The translations under genes and the position numbers were made by a program. From Taenia hydatigena (lineage: Eukaryota > Platyhelminthes > Cestoda > Cyclophyllidea > Taeniidae): DNA of 64,000 nt. This document shows positions 51,467 through 63,574 of the stretch, piece after piece (the first letter of the stretch is position 1; each line of letters starts with the position of its first letter). The notes under the pieces were generated by a model that saw nothing but the letters and a program-made list of their open reading frames with translations, was not told the DNA's origin and made no database searches. The stretch lies in contig JADWOT020000008.1 of assembly GCA_036345935.2 (NCBI GenBank), positions 14,834,655 through 14,898,654 on the forward strand, given 5' to 3'.

Positions 51467-54400
51467 CTGTAGCATTACGACACCTTGATTGTGTATAGGA
51501 GTCGAGGTGGTCCACAGGTTCATCTTGTGCGTCGATCCAACCAATCCTCGCTGGGAAACCAAGTTGGTGCAAATCCAACCTACATCACGTTGACTACTAT
51601 CATAGCACCAGAGAAAACAAAACAGTCACTTGAACTTAGAACATTCATCTTATTCATTTATTTTCAGAGAACTTATTTTTCAGTGGCAACCTGCCACAAA
51701 AGGTAAATGGAAACTGCACTTCAAGTGCGGAGTCTAAAGAGGACTACTGGTTGTCAACACTGCAGTTTGTGAGTTCGAGTGATAGACTATTTTTGAGAGC
51801 AGGAGCGGGGAATTTGTGATGCCCCCAGCTGTGAGTTTCCTCCTTAGGGTGTTGTAGCCTACACGGCTTGCAGTGGACGTGAGGGGCGCATATGAAATTT
51901 CGTACTCAGTTTGTTTCGACTAGTGATCCAGTCTCTCAGGTTACCTGAGGTGACATCAGGGTGAAAAGTAGGGTGGAGTTTAAAGCAGCTACTACATGCC
52001 AGACTGTTCTTAAATTACCTGCACGATTTCACTACTCAGCGGAACTTCTCAATGCCCTCATTTGCTTTTGCTAGGCCAAATTTGTCTTCTTCTCTTCACA
52101 GTTGGTGGAAAAACCTATAATAGATGAGAAAAGAATATGTCAAATCATATAGATCAATGCTTGAAAAAAAGACTCGAATTGCAGTATAGCGAGCAATTAA
52201 AAGAGCTGGTGGCGAGAAAATATATATGCAATCAAATTAAACTATGCAAAATAATTCCTACATTTCGCGTTTCACATTGCGGTTAAGGGAGCGCGCGATT
52301 ATGTATCCAGTTCATTTGACGAAAACAAGGAGGCAGGTTGGTAAATGGGATGGAGGCAGTCACACTAAAGCTGAAAATTCGGCCAAAGATGCACATTCAA
52401 CAGTGTCAGTTAATGCAGTTGAAATGTAAGGAGCTTGAAGTATTTTTTGATAAACATCCTTGTGACGAGCGCCTCATGACGACCTGCCGTCCCACCTTAA
52501 TGGAAAATAGTTTCGAAAGTAAATAGAGAACCATTGTTGCATGTGATCGTGCGTCATTTGAAGATTAGTTTTCGATGGTAGAGCGCATATGCGAAGGGAG
52601 CATAACCATTCCACAGTTTGTTTTTTTTTGTGAAGTGTAGACCCATCCGATGCGCAGCACATCTGACTGAAGCTCTAAATGGATGGAAGTAGTAGATCAT
52701 AGCGTTGATTTTTTTGTGTCATCTAAATTCTGACACTGTCAATTTACATGGGGTCCTCATTCGTGGCTCAGCAAACATTTTTGTAGCTGCAAGGAGAGAC
52801 CAAATTAGCGCATCATCTCAAGCTCTTTTGGCCTAAAACATACCAATCGGAGATGCAGAAGTCAGTACCTTAATTACGGATTTGGGTTTTTGAAAAGTAT
52901 TGGCCACATTCAAGTGCCATTTCCGGTTGTGACCTTCTAAACTATCCAAGTTAGGTCAAAAGGTCCACAGAGTCCACAGAATTATTGCCTATCTGTCCAC
53001 AAAGGCTTGGCGTAAGAAAGTAAGATTTCTGATTTTCGTTTCATTAAGGCAATATTCCCGAAGCTCGCGTTTTCCTTCTCTAATTTGCAGTTCGTTTGTC
53101 CAAATTTAGTTACTCAACCGTTATGTTACCTAATCCAAAACGATGTGAAGTATGCATTTATTTCTACTTATCGAATGTTGCATTTAAGTGACCAATGTGT
53201 GAAATAGACTAAACTTGAGCTTTATAGAAACTTCAAGGGAAGCGGTTGTGTGTGCACATGATTGAGACGCCGTGTGAGCTCTGGAACTGTGAGTTTAAAA
53301 TGCGCCAGCAATTGGCTGAGAAGTGTTGAACAGGAAATAGCGCTTGCACATATAAGATGCAGTGACCGGGCGTGTCAAACGCAGCGCCAATAAGCCAAGG
53401 TAGCACAGCGCAATCAGCACTTCTAGAACAAAAAACAGTTGGCAGACTATTGGCATGTTTGACGGTCAAGCTGCAGAGTGGAACAGAATGGTGAAGCAGT
53501 GTGGGAAGGCTCAAGTGTCTGCATAGCCCGACACACAAGCAAACACAGTGTCAGGTCAACACAACTACACGGTGTGCATTCGTAGGTGTTTACTTTCCCT
53601 GCTACAATCGAATTTTATCGTATGCTACGAAAGATAGGCGGGGCTACTTGTTGTAAGCTCTGTTATTTCCCTCCATTTGCCTATTTAAGTTGGCTTAGGT
53701 TCTCACCTTGAATGAAGTATCCACCCTGCCTTCTTTATAGCAAATGGCTGACCATCGCAGCTGAACCTCTTTGCATTAGCAGCTCTATATTCTTCCACAA
53801 TTAAGGAAGTTAAGCAAATGTATTTTCTCATCTACTCTACAGACGAGCTAACCTTTGGTTAATGCAGTTCCTAAAGGACCGATTCAACGATTAAAACGTA
53901 GGTGCATTGACAAAAGAAGCTGTTACTTTTGGTGTGAGTCGAAGCATTTCCATTGAGCATTGTGGACATCACCGTCAACACTGGCGTGACCAGCTATCAA
54001 AAACCGCAACAGTCGGTAGAGGTTGAACTTTGAAGCATCTCACGAAATTTGTCATAAATTCTTAAAAAGATAAAAGAGAATGATGTTCATGTGATGCAAA
54101 TTATGGCGCAGTTCATCATACTAATGTTAACTAAATGCCAGCATACTGCTTGCAAGTCTATGCGGTGAGACCGAGTCGAGAGATGACTGCAAAACGCGAT
54201 GTACAATCATACAGCAGGATACTGACAATACACATAAAAAACAATGTCAGTCCTAATTTTGCAAGGTTCCAGGTGATACGCCCATTGCACATGGTTCCAT
54301 AGTTACGCGTTTCAATATTTTATTGCATAAACATAGATGCACAAAAATAACTAACCACGAATGCAAGGCTAGCTTTTGACAGCCGCACTTCTCCACTTCC

Positions 54401-56194
54401 GTCCCTCTAAAGTCTGTGTGCCATCGTGAATCAGAGCACAGTCTTACGGTTTTGTTTCCTCGCTTCTTCAAAAGGATCGGTTTTATCTACGTCTATTCAT
54501 CCATTGCTCATGAAACTTACAACTGTTGTCTGCATCCTGCACTGGGGTGTAGCTCCTCACAACATATAATCTCTCACGTCTAAAACCGCCAATCAAACGG
54601 TTAAAATTGTCAGAGTGTCAAATCTTCTCAATTCTTTTTCTACCAGTTTAAAGTGGTGCACCTTTTGAAAAGCAAAGGATCAGTCCAAGGCATCGGTTGC
54701 GGCTGTCGAAAAACGTAAAATGACCATTCATTGGAAGCACTATCTTTAAGTTGCATAATAATTTGGATTATGTTGGCCAGAAGACAACGAAGGACTCTGT
54801 TCGCCATTTATTTCCGTGCTCAAGTTCGGCCCTTAAAAGTGATACTTCTCATTTATCTATTCCTCGCTGTGCGACCAAAATGCTTAGTAGTGATTCTTTC
54901 GCAGATCCATGTGTTAAAGCAAGCACTACTTGCGTCCGTCGTTTATGAAATGACACACACAGCGCAGGAAGCCTATCTGAAAGACGAAATGACCCCCAAG
55001 TTTTTAGCGAGGTGCAGTAAGAGAGGAAAGGATGAGGGTGGAAGGGAGTAGGAAGGGTGCCGACTCGCTCACAATTTCTTCGTATCTGTCGACCAACTAA
55101 CTTTCCACGCATCCAACCACCACATGTTCTCATAATTTGCGCAAAATCCTTAGAAAAATGTTAAAATGGCCAACGTTGCTTTCATTCTTAATTATAAAGT
55201 ACAAGAGCCTTTATAAGAACGCTCAAATATATTAAAATTTATTTTCTCATCGTTTTCTCTGGCTGAGAAGAAGAAGCATGAACGTATTTACCTGTAATAA
55301 TATTTGTTCCATTAGTAGTGCGCATTTTGCTTATTCATACATCAGCAGTCTCCAAGGTGATCAAATCAACTTTCCATGAGTTTTGAAGTGCTTGCTTCTA
55401 GATTATGTAGGAGTTAGTTTTTAGTACATCAATGGTGTTGGCAGAGGGATAACAAAGAATTGCCTTCCTTCCCTTGCTTATTGTTTAATGCAGTTCCCTA
55501 CTGTCCTTTCATTTCTCCACAATTCCCTCCGTAGATTGGGTTATAATTGCACCACCAGAGTGCTATTGTGTTAGTTCCAAAATCGAACATTGGAGCGATG
55601 GCAATGAAGTGAAGGATAATATTTGGCAAATGAATGCGCCAGGGCACTATTGCACGTTATGGGAATGCTACCATGATTTCAAGTGAATTAACCGCAGCTT
55701 CTCAATTACCAGCTGTTTCTGTCCACGCTGTCAACTAAAAATGAGCGAGCCCTTGTCGCCAAAATCTTGATTGTTATTTTCGTCACACCGTTCTAGATGC
55801 TACATTGTGCCACCGTAAAATGTCCCGAGCAGGGCCCTTCAGCAAAACGCGTCTGCAGCTATGCCAGATGCTAAAGTGGAGTTCGTAAAGCACCCTCTAT
55901 GGTAACTTATAGAGGCCCAAAACAAGAGGACAAATGGACCTATTTTATTGTTCGTCTCAGGTCTTCAATAGATCCCTACTGACTACGCTATCCACTAATA
56001 TCTTCTATGGTAACGCAATCCAACAACCCAGCCTAACCTAGGCAAGATGTGAGCTTATTTAATCAATGTATAAAGTCTACTGATGCATGTGCAGGTGATA
56101 AAGTGATAAATTTATTGGAAATGGCAGAATCAGCCATTGCCATGGTCGCAACAAATAGAGACCAAATTGGTGGGTGAGGATAGCAGCAAACCAC
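51467..56194. other. No supported gene
   Basis: Short overlapping open frames only (for example 54,731-55,051 plus and 54,849-55,133 minus over the same DNA). No repeat pair was recognised here. Confidence 0.45.
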
Positions 56195-56401
56195 CTAAAT
56201 AGTGGCTACGATTTCAGTGATTGTAGTGATGATAGCGGAAAAAATTGCGGTCCATTCATTCTGTTTAATCATAAAGAGAATGAAAAAGGCGAAAGCGCTG
56301 ATGGTTAATTGAGCGGCAGTCAATATGATTTTACCGGCTTTTGACTTCTTTGAATTGTCTGCATGCGGGGTCGAGAATGCCTCTTCCACACTCTTAACCA
56401 T
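56195..56401 (-). CDS. Possible small membrane-segment protein or last exon
   Basis: I do not recognise the family. A 68-codon frame opens with MVKSVEEAFSTPHADNSKKS and continues into a strongly hydrophobic stretch (AGKIILTAAQLTISAFAFF), a short polar turn around KQNEW, and a second hydrophobic stretch to the stop, so one or two membrane segments are likely. Just upstream on the same strand, in another frame (about 56,490-56,410), is a further hydrophobic run, YVAVALIALVPFLVAVGI, that could belong to a preceding exon. A related sequence lies on the opposite strand at 56,979-57,211. That relationship is the main reason to list it; the start and exon limits are guesses. Confidence 0.3.
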   Translation of the reverse strand: MVKSVEEAFSTPHADNSKKSKAGKIILTAAQLTISAFAFFILFMIKQNEWTAIFSAIITTITEIVATI

Positions 56402-56978
56402 TGATACCAACTGCCACAAGGAATGGAACGAGTGCTATGAGGGCAACGGCTACATAAGAGGGTTGCCGATCCGTGTGCTGCATTCTATCTACAACTTTGT
56501 ACCTGCGCTGCCAAGGCCCTGCACATGTACTCCTTCTTCCACGTATTTGCGTACCTATGGTCGCTAGCCTCCGCACATCTTAAAGTTCGTTAGTTTAGAA
56601 AGAAAGCAAACTTCTTAGCATTCTGCCACTGTCAATTTAATGTCACACACCTACTTCTTTTAAAACTATCCAGTTCCAACTGATGCACGGGCTGATTATG
56701 GGATACAAGGCGTAAAATCTGGATGATTTTGTTATCAATTTTCCGGTGCTGCGTAGTCACAGCGCAATAACTGATAGGGCGATGCTATGTCTTAGTTTGG
56801 TGTGTGGCATTAGCCTAACGGTAATAAGATGATGAGGATCTTGCTCTTCCTCCATACCACTGAAACTTAAGCCATATGGCGACAGTCATGTCTGCAAATA
56901 AATGCATGAAGGAGTACATATGCATGACCTCAGCATCGCAAGTGCGAAACCGAACATAGAATACAGTACATGGATCAG

Positions 56979-57211
56979 CAGCTGGTGCCATCATTCTGAC
57001 TGCTGCTCTATTCACAGTCATTACCGCCATCTTCATCACCTTTCGTGTGCTTATGGAAGTTAACCACACCAATACTGTTTCCGCTTTCATCACTAAGCAC
57101 GAGCTTCTTTTCCAGCTTGCGCAAGCTATCAACAAACTATTTTTACTTTTTAATGTGAATGCACACACTCAGCCCCCATTATTGCCCATCAGGCTAAAAT
57201 GCGGGACGTGA
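56979..57211 (+). CDS. Possible exon related to the 56.2 kb membrane-segment frame, inverted
   Basis: The plus-strand frame reads AGAIILTAALFTVITAIFI, then NTVSAFIT, and ends at TGA 57,209-57,211. It matches the minus-strand frame at 56.2 kb in order and spacing (AGKIILTAAQLT..., FSAIIT), and the similarity is visible in the DNA as well, so the two are inverted duplicates. No start codon or convincing first exon was found. The stop codon falls inside a 22-bp perfect palindrome. It could be a gene, a gene fragment or part of a duplicated non-coding segment. Confidence 0.25.
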
Positions 57212-57226
57212 TAAATTTATCACGTC
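57205..57226. other. 22-bp perfect palindrome
   Basis: GACGTGATAAA followed directly by its reverse complement TTTATCACGTC, with no spacer. A partial match (GTGATAAATTTATTGG) lies at about 56,103, downstream of the inverted partner sequence at 56.2 kb, so the core may be part of the duplicated segment. Confidence 0.8.
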
Positions 57227-57922
57227 ATCATTTCCACACTTTTATGTGCCTCAGACATGCACGGGCCGCGTCGATACCCAACATAGGTCTTAGAAATGGA
57301 GTTCACTTAAAGTAATTTCCGAAAGCAGCGATTCATACCAAAATCTGGTGACATCGATAACACTGACAATCCCCAAAGAGAATACAAACTTTGACTCTCC
57401 ATGAAGACGTTATTGCATTATGTTTTTGGCTGATCAGTTTTCTGGACCAATGGATTTGAAATCGGAGGTAGCTAGGAGGAACGGTGCAAACTTCACACGT
57501 ATGGTAGCGTCAGCAAAGGTTTCTACCAAGAACGCAAGCTCTGATGAACGATACAGAGTGATGGAAGCTTGCTTCATTTACATTCTCAAGTATTGAAATC
57601 CCAACAGATATTATTCGCACCCCTCAGAATCTACTCTCTGGCGATGTTACCTTTGAAAACCGACTTCAAGAAAAGCGAGCGCTAAACAGGGGTTTTTCCC
57701 GCCTTGACCGAGACATTACTCCAAAAACCTACAGGAAAAGCGGCAAAAGTGAAAAGCCACCCGGTGAAGATATGGAGTCCGTCTCCACAAAATGATACAT
57801 AAAATCCATAACATGGACTCCACTAATGTCAACGAGTTCATACAGTCCCCAGTGAAAAAGCGCAAGGAGGCAACTGTGACACTTTGTTACAACAGTAACA
57901 CTCTTCTCTTCACTAATTCCAG

Positions 57923-58119
57923 CCCTACCCAATTTCAAGTCAGGTGTCCTGCTGGTCATCGTGGGCATCCACGCTAGCGGTGCAGCTGTAGCTAGCGCAC
58001 TCGTACCGAAGGGACAACAAGGCTCAAAGTCCATTGCAGAAACTCCAGTAGGGAGAGTAAACATTAGGATTGCTCATTTCTCAATGATAATGAGAAAGGA
58101 AACTGATATACATTGGTGA
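57923..58119 (+). CDS. Possible last exon with a membrane segment
   Basis: After a pyrimidine-rich tract and a good AG acceptor at 57,921-57,922 the frame is open to TGA at 58,117-58,119. It encodes LPNFKSGVLLVIVGIHASG followed by AAVASALVPKG and a polar tail (SIAETPVGRVNI). One hydrophobic segment of about 20 residues is visible. It lies downstream of, and on the same strand as, the 57.0 kb candidate and might belong to the same or a related transcript. No family is recognised and nothing independent supports it. Confidence 0.2.
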
Positions 58120-60503
58120 TAGTGGTTCACGCCAAGAATTTTGTTGAAACAAGAAGTTCAGGAAAACCAAAAAGATGAAACGGTAGCTGCCGTTCCCCTT
58201 AGCAGCAGGATCTGTAGAAATGTGGGATTTCAAGGCGACGCATAGTGACCAAAGTGCCAGCTTCGAGATTTAACTTTTCGAAAGACAGCCACATCTGCTA
58301 ACGAACAAATAGGAAAAACAATTTTCCTTTAATCGAGCACTTCATTGTTTAGAATGCCTGATGGTCGCAAAATAAGAATACCCGAGGTAACTTTTTACCA
58401 GGGGCGCATCGAATTACGGCGTTCAAGAATGCGCACTGCAGCTGAAATGAGATGCGGCTAACCTTGATCTCTCATATTGTAATCATGGCAAAAGAGGCAT
58501 CACGACAGCTCAGAAAATCCAACCCCGGAGTAAAGGTGCACTTGTCATCGCGGTTTAGTACAGCGTTTCGTGAATGACCAATCACAGTCCAGCAAATAAA
58601 GTGCAAACTCGTCAAGAAACTCCACAGGTGAGGCACAGGAAGAGTTTAACAATGGTAATCACCTCTAGAGTACGGATGACACTTAATTGGAAAACGGAGG
58701 AGACTTATGGGTAGCAGGCCTCAAAATAACCCCGCCAAAAGTCCACAGAAGAGACATCTGCACTCGATATTGTTCCCAGAAATACTATTTGTTTCCGAAA
58801 ATTGCAAGCGCCCATTTGCGCCACCAGCAACACCTCAAGTTTACACGAAACAGAGGACATTTCCCATCGTCTTTTCTCACATCACTTATAGGTAGGAAAT
58901 CGTTTTTAGCAAGTTGCCTCAACAAAAAACTGGAAGATCATTTCAGCTGTGACAGAAATTTAAGCCTCTTGAAAAAACCATCGAGCTTGACGAAATATGA
59001 AGTCTGGGAAACATGGACAATCTCTCGGGCGAATATAAAATTTGATTCTCCATTGAATATCCACTACTTATATAACCGTCTCTTCGAAAACTACATTATT
59101 TCCTCAAAAGTTTAGTCTCCTCGTTCAAAGAAGCAAGGAGTGGGAGGCACGTAAGGGGAATGAGGAAATCGGATCACTGATTTACTTCCTTTCGGAACTT
59201 CAAGTGATAGTTACAACTCAAGGGTACCATATTTTTATGTTTAGATTTTTAAAGCAAGTTTCCTCCGAAATAAAACTGATTCCTAAGTTTATTTGTGCTT
59301 ATGACCGTAAAGGGGACCCATTACACCCAAGTCAAATGCAACCAGTCGACATAAAGTGATCGCATAGAAGTTTTAAGGTGAGCAGTAAACGAATACTTCG
59401 GGTATAGCCAATAATGGAATATAAAGACCATTTTTCATCCCAATTGATTCAGCTCGCAAAAAACTGGCAATTTTGGAAACCTATTGTCATCTCTAAGCAC
59501 TCACGTGGAACTTACTCGTCTGGTACTTTCCACGACTTCTTCCCTCCATTCGACGTAAGTGCAAAAGGCCTGCTTCAACTAATAGCAGCACATGATCCAT
59601 CACTATTATGAAGGACAAATGGTTTTTTGGAGAGTACTCTAGTCTACCTCGCCTTCCTCCCTTGCTCTTCTTAAATTTATGCACCTGATGCGGCGAGAGG
59701 CTTCCGTATAAAATCTGCAAAGTGAACTCTCCAGCTTCATCTGAGGTCTTACAAGGAGTCAGGATAAGAGGATGCGTACATGCACAGGGACTCGCGCATT
59801 TCACCAGTTCTTACAAGTTACAATAGGCCACTGTAGCAAAGACAAGAATTGCACGAAACTTTTGATCACTTAATAAAACATATAATTTTGACCGTAACTA
59901 AACTGACAAAACTTATCTTACTTGGTCATTTTTGCCACTGTCAATTGAGTTTTGGCTCCCTATGCACTTAACATATACATATATGAGAATTACTTGTCTA
60001 AGAAAGGTCTCTGACTCGGGAAGGAGCCAAAAAGCATCGACTCACTAGTCAGCGCAACATTGCCAAAACGTTGCCCATGATGTCTGATAGAGAGTACGCC
60101 AACTAGCATTATCAGATGGGAGGTCAAGATCGGGATTCCAGCAATCTTATCACTATCAGGCCGTTGAAGCTGAGGAGCGAGTTATTCTATAACCGGGCAT
60201 TGGCCTCAAAACAGTCAGCCTTGTAGTTCTATGCCAAACCATGAGGAAGTAAAGGCAGGAGAGCGCGACGAAATGATTGTGTTTTAGAAATCAGTATCAG
60301 ATTAAGCTGGAAACGTTGTGCCTGTTTCAAGATCAGAAATTATGGCGATCTATCAATCCAACTGCATATTTTGAAAACCCTTTAGATACATTCCAATCGA
60401 AACAACTCGTACATTAATGACATTCAATATGAGCAAAAGAAAGCCTAAGAAACATTTTTCATTCTACCAAATCGTAAGTAGAAATAATAACTAAACAAGA
60501 AGA
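58120..60503. other. 3' flank of POLDIP2-like copy 2; no other gene supported
   Basis: A 142-codon plus frame at 58,687-59,115 has no recognisable domain. No similarity to the 3' flank of copy 1 (below 20,245) was seen. Confidence 0.45.
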
Positions 60504-63500
60504 CTACTTTGTGGTGTCACCAGAGTTGGTTGTGGCACTACCATGGTCCTCCTGAAAATCATTAACACAGAGCGGAAAGACAGGTATCTTAACATCAACC
60601 GTCGTCCCATTGGGCTTTTCCAGTCTAAATTGGCCCCACATGTGCGCCCATGGGACGGGCACCTGGACATGGCTGTGGTACTGAAAAACTGGACTCTGTA
60701 CAGACAGAAGAGGTTGCTAAAATTGCGGGAAAAGAGTTTTACAAACGTTACTCATTAGGATAGTATGAGTGATACGTCACTCACCACTCCGACAACGCCT
60801 TTGCCGGAGACAGACTCGAGACTACCGTTGATGGAAAAGAGCTTCCAGAAGCGCTCTCGCAGCTGCAGACACTCATCCGTCAAATTCTCTAGACGAATCA
60901 GATAACGCCACTACACGAAAGAAAATTTAAAACTTTTGGCCATACTCACATCGGTTATAAGGCAATCAAATAAGTTCACCCGACGCCCCATAATGCAACC
61001 TCGAAAAGCTTATTGAAATTCACACCGACAACCTTTAGACTAATCTCTTTCCAATGCTTCGATCAGGGAAACACAGAGGATAAGGTAGTACCTCACTCCT
61101 CGACCTCAGGTGCAAACCCTCTCATACATAAATTTTGCTACGTCAAATGTGGAATCCTACCTTGCCTCGTAAGGGCAAAAAAGCGAACTTCTTCCGGGTT
61201 AAATTCGGCCGGAAAGCAGACGGTCTCGAGGTACACCTTTTAGCTTTACTCAACATTTTTAGGTTAAAAATGAGAGAAGTAGTGGAGCGGGAAATAAAGA
61301 ATAATAAACCAACGTAGATCTACCCGATGCTTCATAGCGCGCGTATATACAGTCACATACACTCTATAGGTCTCTGTAATTTAATGTTAATACATTACAG
61401 CAAGCTAAGCCAAAAGTTGGATGGAATTTTTGGCCACTCGATGTGTATGCGAAAATGCAAACTTACATAGTAGTTTAGAGTCTTCTCTGAGTACTACAAT
61501 TGGAGAATGAATGGTGGGGGTCAAACATTACGCCAGAGTATACTTATCAAACAATCAAAAACACGGATGATAATGAAACGGGAGGCGCAGACGCCTCTTT
61601 GAACCTACATTAGTCTCATTTTACAGTCGTAAATCAATTTAAAAAGGGAATTTGTCAACAAATGACATTTCTTCCTTTACGTGGATTCATCGATGAAATT
61701 GGAAAGTAAACTCAACTTAAAACAAGGAACTCGACTTCTACGAGAATCGGGATGTTCCTCTATTTCATGGAGATATAGACGGTTAGAAAATGCATCACTT
61801 TTACCTAATCAGAAGTGAAATAAATATCAATGAAAAGCACCAGCCACTTACACGAAACTTGCGTTGTCCCATGAGGAAGGGGACCACAGTGACACGAACA
61901 CCCTCTGTGGTCTCCCGGTGCACGGTCTTCATCTCCAAGCTAGATTGTCGAGCCTCCAACCACCCCTGCAAACGGTCTGTTGGGCAAAAGTGCGGTTCTA
62001 AAAGCCACAAAGGATTCTTTTATGATGGTGTTAGGTATTTCAGTGCCGGTACTTGACCATGTGAAGTGAATTTAAGCTATAAGGCGACTAGTGTCAATGA
62101 AGTGGTCAAAGGGCTCCTATGCTCAAATGTGATGCGATTAATGTTCCTCATGCTTATACACAGCAAACATGCCAAAAAGAGCACAGCTGTTCGCGAAAAA
62201 TGGTTACGGACACAAAAAGCCCACCTCTGCTGGGGTCGAAGCGTAAAAATTCCTCAAAATATTCGTTTTTCAAGGGAAGGACATTTTTGGAGGTATAGGG
62301 AATTATGTCATCATGAAAAGCGTAGTCCATGCCTGGAAACAGAAACAACACATTTTTCAGTATTTAAAACGAAAACGTGGGTGGCAATGATTTGATAAAC
62401 GATTTGAACAAGTAGAGATCGACTTTATAAAACATATGACAATATTTCCGAGTATGGATGTATCTACTCCCAAAATAAGGATACAACTACTTCCATGTTC
62501 TTTAGGATGGTGTTCGCAGGAAAGGGTATTATCATAGAAAATACGATCAGTGCAAAGTATCGTCCAACCTGCAGAATGTTATCCTTTTCTGATGTTATTT
62601 GCTTGATGAAAAATATTAAGACTCGAAATTCATCCAAATACGCGATGCGTATTGCATCAATGAATGCAGAAACAGTCACCTAATGATGTTTTTTCCCAAT
62701 TAGCGGTTGATAATAGCACAGTGGGAAATGTTTGACGGTCGAAGTAGATGACGATCACAGGAGGCGCAGCAGATGACTAGAAAGCACCCTAGTTATATAG
62801 ATCAGGGATTGGCTACTGATCTAATGGATAATTAGTACCGGTTTTTGAGTTATAAAGAGGTACCTCCAAATCTCTTCACCTCATGTCTGAGTAACTCCAG
62901 CGTTACGAGTGAATTCAAAGGGTGCTGGAATGAGTTCCCAAAAAAACCAACCGTTCTCTATTTAATCAATACAAAAACGAAAATAACCGAGAACGCACCA
63001 GTCATCATGTAGATCGTGTTGAATAGACCCTCATCATCCGGCAAAAATGAAACACCCGGAACCAGAGAGGAGTTCTATAATTATGCAAGAACAGAGGCAA
63101 GCGTGCGCATGGGCTGTGGAAAAAATGAACTCACACATAAAGCGGCATCCTGACTATCTAACAACACGGTGTATCCATACACAGAGCGCCCGCTTTCCAA
63201 CGGAGGCGTTGGCATCGGCCCCTCATCAATCGTCTGGTGAGTTCCCTGAGTACTAGCCTAGACTACACCCCGGGCCAAAATGAAACCTACGAATTGGCGG
63301 GAGGATCAGTGCCCAGAGCGAGGTTTTTGTCGAAGAGGCGAGCAGACCAGGACTGAAGAATAACACCACGACAACCGAAGTGCCGATGCAGGACCAACTG
63401 ACCTGGTTCGTAGGCCGATTCTCGCAAGGGTTGAGCTTGACCAATGGGTATTAGACTAGAGATGAAGTTATTTAATAAGAGAGCTCACCAGAGAGATGAA

Positions 63501-63574
63501 GGTGTTGACGCTAGACGCAATAGCAAAGTGACCGGTGTGACTCGACAGAGATGAAAGGTTTGCCGAGATAACAT
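60504..63574 (-). CDS. POLDIP2: POLDIP2-like protein, canonical copy 2 (YccV-like + ApaG domains), 9 exons
   Basis: Exons in transcript order: 63574-63489, 63455-63291, 63252-63135, 63074-62999, 62332-62225, 61997-61852, 61493-61467, 60910-60785, 60716-60504. All introns are GT-AG; 1,065 nt encode 354 aa, close to the 368 aa of human POLDIP2. The start MLSRQTFHLCRVTPVTLLLR gives a basic, hydroxylated leader without acids, like a mitochondrial presequence. The YccV-like domain begins near residue 44 (YEPGQLVLHRHFGCRGVIL). The middle carries VSFLPDDEG and GMDYAFHDDIIPYT. The ApaG domain has VHRETTEGVRVTVVPFLMG (210-228), WRYLIRLENL (243-252), the glycine loop GKGVVG (278-283), FQYHSHVQVPVP and HMWGQFRLEKPNG (309-321), then VDVKIPVFPL. 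These track human POLDIP2 closely, so this copy probably keeps the ancestral role. No clear polyadenylation signal or promoter was recognised. Confidence 0.93.

Noticed and set aside
62464..62679. Minus frame between exons 4 and 5 of POLDIP2-like copy 2, first taken as exon 4
   Set aside because: It has no donor in the required phase, and the exon at 62,999-63,074 fits in phase, length and similarity to copy 1.
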